A stretch of DNA of 64,000 nt from Xanthomonas hydrangeae (GTDB lineage Bacteria > Pseudomonadota > Gammaproteobacteria > Xanthomonadales > Xanthomonadaceae): assembly GCA_905142475.1 (NCBI GenBank), contig LR990730.1, forward strand, positions 1,116,001 to 1,180,000, read 5' to 3'. The position numbers and the translations under genes were made by a program. Below the pieces are notes generated by a model. That model saw only the letters and a list, made by a program, of their open reading frames with translations. It was not told the origin of the DNA and ran no database searches. This document shows, piece by piece, positions 58,386 to 64,000 of the stretch (positions are counted from its first letter, which is position 1; each line of letters starts with the position of its first letter).

Positions 58386-59993
58386 ATGCAAGGCAACCAC
58401 TCTGGGGCGATGACGCGGCGGCAATTGCTGGCGCGTATCGGCATGACCGCCGGCGGCGCGATGATGTATCAGGCGATGAGCAGCCTGGGCATGGCAGCCG
58501 AATCAAATTTCAAAGGGCCGCTGCAACTGGATGGCGACCCGAAGGGCGCCTCGGTGCTGATTCTGGGCGCGGGCCTGGCCGGCATGGCTGCGGCCTTCGA
58601 ACTGCGCAAGGCGGGGTATCGCGTGCAGTTGCTGGAATACAACGACCGCCCCGGCGGCCGTAACTGGACGCTGCGTGGCGGCGACCGTTACACCGAACTG
58701 GGCGGGGCGACGCAGCACTGCCAGTTCGACCAGGGGCTGTATCTCAATCCTGGCCCGTGGCGCATTCCGCATCACCACAAGGCGGTGCTGAGTTACTGCA
58801 AGCAATTCGGCGTGGCGCTGGAAGCCTTTAATCAGGTCAATTACAACGCGCTGCTGCATAGCGAAAAGGGCTTCGGCGGCAAACCGCAGCGCTTTCGGGC
58901 CATCGATGCCGATTACAAGGGCCACGTGTCCGAGTTGCTGGCCAAGTGCACACAGCAGCAGGCACTGGACAAGAGCGTGAGCCGCGAAGACCAGGAAGTG
59001 TTGCTGGAGTCCTTGCGCACCTGGGGCGCGCTCGATCACAAGTTCGGCTACGTCAAAGGCAAGGACAGCAGCGAGCGGCGCGGCTTTGCGCGGTATCCCG
59101 GCGGAGGCTTGCCCGGCAAGCCGGAATTCTCCGATCCTTTCAGCGTGCAGGATGTGTTGCGCTCGCGCCTGTGGACCACGCTGGCGGCCGGCAACAACTA
59201 CGAAATGCAGACCACCATGTTTCAGCCGGTAGGTGGCATGGACCAGATCGGCAAGGCGTTCGCTGGCCGCCTCGGCGATGCCATCACCTACAACGCCAAG
59301 GTCACCAGGATCGATCAGGACGGCAGTGGCGTGCGCGTGTCCTGGCAGGACGCCGCGCACGGCGGCGAAGAACGCATTGCCAGTGCCGACTGGTGCATCT
59401 GCACGATTCCGTTGTCGGTGCTGAGCCGCATTCCGGTCACCGCCAGCGACGCGATGACCACCGCGATCGGCCAGGTACCGTATGCGGCCTCGGTGAAAGT
59501 GGGCCTGCAATTCAAGCGCCGTTTCTGGGAAGAGGACGAAGCCATCTACGGCGGCATCAGCTACACCGATCTGCCGATCACCTTGATCAGCTATCCCAGC
59601 ACCAACTATCACAGCCCCGGCAAGGGCGTGCTGCTCGGTGCATATGTGTGGGGACTGGATGCCTACCAGTTCACCTCGATGTCCCCGGAGCAGCGCGTGC
59701 GCAAGGCAGTCGAATACGGCACGCAACTGCATCCGCAATATCCACGCGAGTTCGAGAACGGCATTTCGGTCGGCTGGCATCGTGTGCCGTTTACGCATGG
59801 CTGTTTCGGCATGTGGAGCGAGCAGGCGCGTGCCGAACACTACACGCCGCTGTGCCAGATCGACGGGCGCCTGGCGCTGGCCGGTGAACACGTCTCCTAT
59901 ATTCCGGCCTGGCAGGAAGGGGCGATTCTGTCCGCGCACGATGTCGTGGGCCGTTTGCATCGCAAGGTGCTGGCCGGAGGAGGTCGCGCATGA
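58386..59993 (+). CDS. Tat-exported flavin amine / L-amino acid oxidase
   Basis: About 535 residues. Twin-arginine signal MTRRQLLARIGMTAGGAM near the start, then a FAD Rossmann motif LILGAGLAGMAAAFELRKAG and the amine-oxidase signature LLEYNDRPGGRNWTLRGG; the C-terminal FAD motif is LALAGEHVSYIPAWQEGAIL. The monoamine oxidase/LAAO fold oxidises an amine or amino acid to an imine. ATG 58386 has AAGGA about ten bases upstream; ATG 58362 is also possible. Its stop overlaps the cytochrome c start (ATGA), so the two are coupled, which suggests electrons go to the cytochrome rather than to oxygen. Confidence 0.88.
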   Translation: MQGNHSGAMTRRQLLARIGMTAGGAMMYQAMSSLGMAAESNFKGPLQLDGDPKGASVLILGAGLAGMAAAFELRKAGYRVQLLEYNDRPGGRNWTLRGGDRYTELGGATQHCQFDQGLYLNPGPWRIPHHHKAVLSYCKQFGVALEAFNQVNYNALLHSEKGFGGKPQRFRAIDADYKGHVSELLAKCTQQQALDKSVSREDQEVLLESLRTWGALDHKFGYVKGKDSSERRGFARYPGGGLPGKPEFSDPFSVQDVLRSRLWTTLAAGNNYEMQTTMFQPVGGMDQIGKAFAGRLGDAITYNAKVTRIDQDGSGVRVSWQDAAHGGEERIASADWCICTIPLSVLSRIPVTASDAMTTAIGQVPYAASVKVGLQFKRRFWEEDEAIYGGISYTDLPITLISYPSTNYHSPGKGVLLGAYVWGLDAYQFTSMSPEQRVRKAVEYGTQLHPQYPREFENGISVGWHRVPFTHGCFGMWSEQARAEHYTPLCQIDGRLALAGEHVSYIPAWQEGAILSAHDVVGRLHRKVLAGGGRA

Positions 59994-60415
59994 GCCTGTT
60001 ATCACGAGTGGCCGCTGCCACATTCGTCGTAGCAATCGCTGCGCTACTGGTGCCACCGGGCGCGTACGACGCGCAGGCGCAGAGTTCCGATGCTACCCAG
60101 CTATTCCCGCAACAGGGCTTTGCCAAGGCATCCGGCCAGGATGTCTACCAGGCGATCTGCCAGGGCTGCCACATGCCGGCCGGGCGCGGCGCGCAAGGTG
60201 CCGGCGAATACCCCGCGCTTGCCGGCAATCCCAAGCTGGCCGCCGGCCCCTACGTCACCATGATGGTGCTCGACGGCCACGCCGGCATGCCCGGTTTCGG
60301 CGAGATGCTCAACGACCGCCAGGTGGCCGAAGTGGTGAGCTATGTACGCACCCATTTTGGCAACGATCACGCCGAGGTCGTCACCGCCGACGACGTCAAA
60401 TTGCTGCGCCACTGA
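59990..60415 (+). CDS. Periplasmic c-type cytochrome, mono-haem
   Basis: 141 residues. Sec signal peptide ending YDAQA, one haem-binding CQGCH at about residues 57-61 and a candidate axial Met in HAGMPGFGEM. Overlaps the oxidase stop by 4 bases. Probable electron acceptor from the flavoenzyme, passing electrons to azurin or a terminal oxidase. Confidence 0.9.
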   Translation: MSLLSRVAAATFVVAIAALLVPPGAYDAQAQSSDATQLFPQQGFAKASGQDVYQAICQGCHMPAGRGAQGAGEYPALAGNPKLAAGPYVTMMVLDGHAGMPGFGEMLNDRQVAEVVSYVRTHFGNDHAEVVTADDVKLLRH

Positions 60416-60450
60416 TTTTCCCTGTGTCTCTACTCATGCAAGGAGTTGCC

Positions 60451-60954
60451 ATGTCCCGTCCAGTGACCGCCGTTCTCACCGCCGCCCTGTTGTGGTCCGC
60501 CGGTCTCACCGCCGCGCATGCTGCAGAGGTGATCCGCCACAAGATCCCCAACAGTGATTTCCCCATCGCTGCCGCAGTGGAAATTCCCGCCGGCAAGGCC
60601 ACCGTCTACGTCAGCGGCAAGGTGCCGGCCGTGGTGGACACCAGCGCGCCGAAAGACTCGGCCGCTGCGTATGGCGACACCAAGGCGCAGACGGTCAGCG
60701 TGTTGAATCAGATCAAACAGCAGCTCGCAGCGCTGGGCTTGGGCATGGGCGATGTGGTGAAGATGCAGGTGTTTCTGGTCGGCGATCCAGCGATGGGCGG
60801 CAAGATGGATTTCAACGGTTTCATGGAGGGTTACCGCCAGTTCTTCGGCACCAAGGAGCAACCCAATCTGCCGGCGCGCTCTGCATTCCAGATCGCCGCG
60901 CTGGGCAATCCGCTGTATCGGGTGGAAATCGAAGTGGTCGCCGTTCGTCCTTGA
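60451..60954 (+). CDS. Exported RidA (YjgF/YER057c) family imine deaminase
   Basis: 167 residues. A cleavable signal (MSRPVTAVLTAALLWSAGLT then AAHAA) precedes a single RidA domain: VYVSGKVPAVVDTS, ALGLGMGDVVKMQVFL and PARSAFQIAALGNPLYRVEI. The conserved catalytic Arg (in ARS) and Glu (VEIE) of true imine/enamine deaminases are kept. RidA is usually cytosolic; an exported form beside an oxidase that makes imines is a strong functional hint. ATG 60451 with AAGGAG upstream, 35 bases after the cytochrome. Confidence 0.9.
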   Translation: MSRPVTAVLTAALLWSAGLTAAHAAEVIRHKIPNSDFPIAAAVEIPAGKATVYVSGKVPAVVDTSAPKDSAAAYGDTKAQTVSVLNQIKQQLAALGLGMGDVVKMQVFLVGDPAMGGKMDFNGFMEGYRQFFGTKEQPNLPARSAFQIAALGNPLYRVEIEVVAVRP

Positions 60955-60984
60955 ATCCGCATTGCCATTTTGTTGGAGGTTGTG

Positions 60985-62187
60985 ATGAAAACTGCTCTTT
61001 CGCGCCGCACGTTTCTACGTGACTCCGCGCTGTTTGCCGGCGCTGCAGGGGCAAGTGCGCTGCCGCTGTTGGCCAGCGCCGCCGAACGCTCCGCCGCCAT
61101 CGTGTCGACACCGGCGAGCGCGTTGTCGCCGGTGATGATCGGCTCCAATGAATTCCCGGATGGCCCATCGGCGGCAGCGGTCAAGGCCATCGCACAGATC
61201 GCACCGCAAGGTGGGCGCTATCTGCGCGATGTGCAGATGGAACTGATGAATACCCTGGCCGCCGAGCTCAAGCTGCCGGTCGATCACCTGATGGCCTACG
61301 CCGGTTCCACCGAGCCGCTGGACTACACGATGCTGGCGTTCACCTCGCCCAGCGCCGCGCTCGTCACCGCAGATCCCACCTACGAATCCGGTTGGCGCGC
61401 CGCCACCCGCAATGGCGCCAAACTGATCAAGGTGCCGTTGCGCAAGGACTTCTCGCACGATGTGCAGGCGATGTGCGCCGCCGACGCCAGCCCGGGCGTG
61501 ATCTACATCTGCAATCCCAACAACCCCACCGGCTCGGTGACTGCGCGCAAGGATCTGGATTACGCACTGGCGCACAAGCCCAAGGGCAGCGTGCTGGTGG
61601 TGGACGAGGCCTACATCCACTTTGCGAACAGCACCAGCAGCGTGGTCGACATGGTCGCCGCAGGCGAGGACGTGGTGGTGTTGCGCACCTTCTCCAAGCT
61701 TTACGGCATGGCCGGCATTCGCCTGGGCTATGCAGCTGCACGCCCGGACCTGCTGGCCAAGCTGATGTTCTACAGCGTCAACAGCCTGCCAGTGACTGCC
61801 GCTGCTGCAGGCCTGGCCAGCCTGCGTGATCCGGCATTGGTGCCGCAGCGCCGCGCACGCACGGCGGCCACGCGCAAGGATGTGATGGCGTTTCTCGCCA
61901 AGCAGGGCTACGCCTGCACCGCATCGGAGAGCAACTGCTTCATGGTCGATGTGAAGCGCCCGGCTGCCGGCTTCAAGGACGACATGGCCACCCATGGCGT
62001 GTTCATCGGCCGCAGCTGGCCGGTGTGGCCGACCTGGTCGCGGATTACCGTGGGCACCGACGCGGAGATGGCACGCTTCAAGCAGGCGTTCGTGCAGGTG
62101 ATGGCCGGCAAGCGCGGCCCATTGCCGCTGACGGAAGCCACCGCCGATGTGCAGGATCCGATGGATGCTTTTTTCCGATACGCATGA
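60985..62187 (+). CDS. Tat-exported class I/II PLP aminotransferase (HisC-like)
   Basis: 400 residues. Twin-arginine signal SRRTFLRDSALFAGAAGASA, then a fold-type I aminotransferase: IYICNPNNPTGSVT, VVDEAYIHF, and the PLP lysine in RTFSKLYGMAGIRLGYA. Most similar in plan to histidinol-phosphate aminotransferases, but export makes a biosynthetic role unlikely; it may act on amino or keto acids in the periplasm. ATG 60985 with GGAGG seven bases upstream. 30 bases after the RidA gene. Confidence 0.9.
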   Translation: MKTALSRRTFLRDSALFAGAAGASALPLLASAAERSAAIVSTPASALSPVMIGSNEFPDGPSAAAVKAIAQIAPQGGRYLRDVQMELMNTLAAELKLPVDHLMAYAGSTEPLDYTMLAFTSPSAALVTADPTYESGWRAATRNGAKLIKVPLRKDFSHDVQAMCAADASPGVIYICNPNNPTGSVTARKDLDYALAHKPKGSVLVVDEAYIHFANSTSSVVDMVAAGEDVVVLRTFSKLYGMAGIRLGYAAARPDLLAKLMFYSVNSLPVTAAAAGLASLRDPALVPQRRARTAATRKDVMAFLAKQGYACTASESNCFMVDVKRPAAGFKDDMATHGVFIGRSWPVWPTWSRITVGTDAEMARFKQAFVQVMAGKRGPLPLTEATADVQDPMDAFFRYA

Positions 62188-62278
62188 AGCGTTACTCTGG
62201 TCACACCGGCGCATGCGAACGCGTTGGGGTGACCAGGCGCGCTGGGCGTCGCGCATCTTTTATCGCAGGAGTGTTCCT

Positions 62279-62728
62279 TTGAAGCTGTTTTCGACGATTG
62301 CGGTGCTTGGACTGGTGCTGCTGGCACCTTCGGCATGGGCGCGTACCTGCGCGGTGACCATCACCGGCAACGATCAGATGAAGTTCGACCAGAGCGCGAT
62401 CAAGCTGGCGCCCGACTGCACGCAGGTGGACCTCACCCTCAAGCACTCCGGCAAGATGGCCGCCACGGTGATGGGCCACAACTGGGTGCTGACCAAAACC
62501 GCCGACTTCCAGGCTGTCGCCAATGCCGGCGTACGCTCCACCATCGCCGACAGTTATCTGCCCAAGGCCGACGTGCGCGTGATCGCACACACCAAGGTCA
62601 TCGGCGGCGGCGACAGCGCCACCGTGAGCTTTCCCACCAGCAAGTTGAGCAAGGGCGGCGACTACACCTTTTTCTGCTCATTCCCGGGGCATTGGGCAAT
62701 GATGAAAGGCACGCTGAGTTTTGGTTGA
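62279..62728 (+). CDS. Azurin
   Basis: 149 residues. Blue copper electron carrier. Signal peptide KLFSTIAVLGLVLLAPSAWA, then CAVTITGNDQMKFDQ. Copper ligands can be assigned: His in MGHNWVL, and Cys, His and Met in FFCSFPGHWAMMKG. It begins with TTG at 62279, with AGGAG seven bases before. Last gene of the putative oxidation cluster, 91 bases after the aminotransferase; it could take electrons from the cytochrome c. Confidence 0.93.
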   Translation: MKLFSTIAVLGLVLLAPSAWARTCAVTITGNDQMKFDQSAIKLAPDCTQVDLTLKHSGKMAATVMGHNWVLTKTADFQAVANAGVRSTIADSYLPKADVRVIAHTKVIGGGDSATVSFPTSKLSKGGDYTFFCSFPGHWAMMKGTLSFG

Positions 62729-62736
62729 TGGGGGTC

Positions 62737-62765
62737 TGCGACATCGCCTGACAGGCGATGTCGCA
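62737..62765. terminator. Perfect 12-bp hairpin after azurin
   Basis: TGCGACATCGCC / GGCGATGTCGCA, loop TGACA, no T run, between the convergent azurin and LuxR genes. Confidence 0.6.
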
Positions 62766-62813
62766 ATATGCGCATATGCGCGTCCAGCGCAGGCTGTGAT
62801 ACGCGCGCTCGGA

Positions 62814-64000
62814 TCAGTTCGGTGCCGCATCCGGGCCGGCATGCGGATCGGCCTCCCGCAGTAATCCGCGTTGCAAGGCCTGCGCCAAGGCGCTTTCGCG
62901 ACTACGCGCGTCGAGCTTGCGATAGAGATTCTTCAAATGGAACTTGACGGTGTTTTCCGACAGGTGCAAACAGCGTGCGATCTGTTTGTTGGAATAACCA
63001 CGCGCCAGTTGCGCCAGCACTTCCAGTTCGCGTTCGCTGAAGATGTCGCCGGCCGGGTCCTCGTCGCCACTGAGTCGTTCGAGCAAGGCTTGAATGGTGA
63101 GCGCACGCGTGGTGCCGCCCACGGTATGCGGGTCGTGTTGACGCAGCGAGCGCAGCATCGCCTTGGCCGGCAGGCCGAGTTCGACGATCGCCTGCCAGCT
63201 TTGCGTCAGCGCCACATGATCCAGCGCGCTGTACAGATGCGGCAGCGCCGCGACCAGTTCGCCGCGTTGTTGCAGCACCAGTGCGATACGTGCGCGGGTG
63301 CGGGCGAGGTGGCATAGGTTGTCGTTGGCCAGGCAGGCGTGTTCGATCTGGCCCAGGATGGTCAGCGCCGCGCTGCTGCGCCCGGCCAGGCGATGCCAGC
63401 GTGCCAGCGCAAAGCCCATCGCCGCGCGGTCGCGCCAACGGTGCGCCGAGCGCAGGGTATGTGCCAATCCGGATTCACCGCCGGTGCGCGCGATCAGGAC
63501 GTCGATGGCGGCATTGCCTGGATGTTCCAGCAACAGCATCAGGCGCCAGGCTGCGGCCAGTTCCGATAGCCGCATCAGCTTGCGCCCATGCGCAATCTGT
63601 TCGATGTGCTCGAGCAGCGCCAAGGCACTGCGCCCGCTGTGATCGCGCACGCGCTCCAATCCCAGTGCGGTGTCGTAAGCGGCCGCCAGCACGTCCATGC
63701 CACCGTCATGTTGCTCCAGCAATTCCAGCGCAGGATGCAGCAGATCGGCCGCATCGTCGTGATGCCCGCGTTCGTAATGCAGTTGCGCCAACAGGCAGTT
63801 GGCCGTTGCTTCCAGCACGCGATCCAGTTGCGGCGTGCGTGCGCACCCGCTCAGTGCCTGTTGGTAACAGGCCTCGGCGTCGCTGAGGCGACCGCGATAG
63901 AAAAAACTCTGGCCCAACGACAACAGCGCCTGGCCCGCACCCAGTTCGCTGCCGCCGCGCTGCATCGCATCGCGTGCGTTCAAGGCATAGCGTTCGGCTA
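62814..64000 (-). CDS. LuxR/MalT-like transcriptional regulator (5' end beyond the window)
   Basis: The 3' 395 codons of a gene that continues past 64000. The end is a LuxR helix-turn-helix (SERELEVLAQLARGYSNKQI, ARCLHLSENTVKFHLKNLYR), preceded by a tetratricopeptide-like helical region (QALLSLGQSFFYRGRLSDAE, ACYQQAL) as in MalT-type ATP-dependent activators. The ATP-binding domain, if present, is outside. Convergent with the azurin cluster and a possible regulator of it. Confidence 0.85.
   Translation of the reverse strand, partial: AERYALNARDAMQRGGSELGAGQALLSLGQSFFYRGRLSDAEACYQQALSGCARTPQLDRVLEATANCLLAQLHYERGHHDDAADLLHPALELLEQHDGGMDVLAAAYDTALGLERVRDHSGRSALALLEHIEQIAHGRKLMRLSELAAAWRLMLLLEHPGNAAIDVLIARTGGESGLAHTLRSAHRWRDRAAMGFALARWHRLAGRSSAALTILGQIEHACLANDNLCHLARTRARIALVLQQRGELVAALPHLYSALDHVALTQSWQAIVELGLPAKAMLRSLRQHDPHTVGGTTRALTIQALLERLSGDEDPAGDIFSERELEVLAQLARGYSNKQIARCLHLSENTVKFHLKNLYRKLDARSRESALAQALQRGLLREADPHAGPDAAPN

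Overview
The window looks like chromosomal DNA of a Xanthomonas species or a close relative. The base composition is GC-rich with strongly biased third codon positions. There are three large TonB-dependent receptors, a pyrophosphate-dependent phosphofructokinase beside a proton-pumping pyrophosphatase, and an ilvC-ilvG-ilvM-ilvA-leuA operon facing leuC-leuD-leuB. The genus call is inference; I could not run a comparison. I saw no tRNA, rRNA, transposase, prophage or CRISPR array.

Layout. 1-5 kb: a PCMT-family methyltransferase, a TetR regulator and a beta-propeller diguanylate cyclase. 5-16 kb: branched-chain amino acid synthesis, as leuCDB (+ strand, with a divergent LysR gene) and ilvC-ilvG-ilvM-ilvA-leuA (- strand). 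The second operon is preceded by an unlisted 40-residue leader peptide with seven consecutive Leu/Val/Ile codons and two terminator hairpins, so it is probably attenuated. 16-22 kb: gamma-glutamyltransferase, a soluble chemoreceptor-like protein and an S9 peptidase. 22-34 kb: two related TonB-dependent receptors flank a TPP-riboswitch-controlled thiC, a CadC-like membrane-spanning regulator and an AraC regulator; a 16-base word recurs before the AraC gene and before the receptor downstream of it.

34-42 kb: an HDOD protein, then soluble pyrophosphatase, membrane H+-pyrophosphatase, PPi-dependent phosphofructokinase and adenylate kinase, which amounts to a pyrophosphate/adenylate energy neighbourhood. 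42-55 kb: mpl, a Lon-N-domain protein, a bestrophin-like protein, a DedA-PAP2-LssY fusion, a RIO-like kinase, an SDR, two paralogous lipoproteins, a K+ channel with a zinc ribbon, argD and a HAD hydrolase. Three gene-free stretches (about 9.1-9.8, 45.4-46.2 and 52.3-52.8 kb) hold at least seven copies of a long-hairpin repeat whose arms differ between copies but stay paired.

56-62.7 kb: a TonB-dependent receptor followed by a FAD amine/amino-acid oxidase, cytochrome c, a RidA-type imine deaminase, a PLP aminotransferase and azurin. Every one of these carries an export signal. The set reads as a periplasmic amino-acid or amine oxidation module and is the best candidate here for an under-described system. 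A partial LuxR/MalT-like regulator runs off the right edge.
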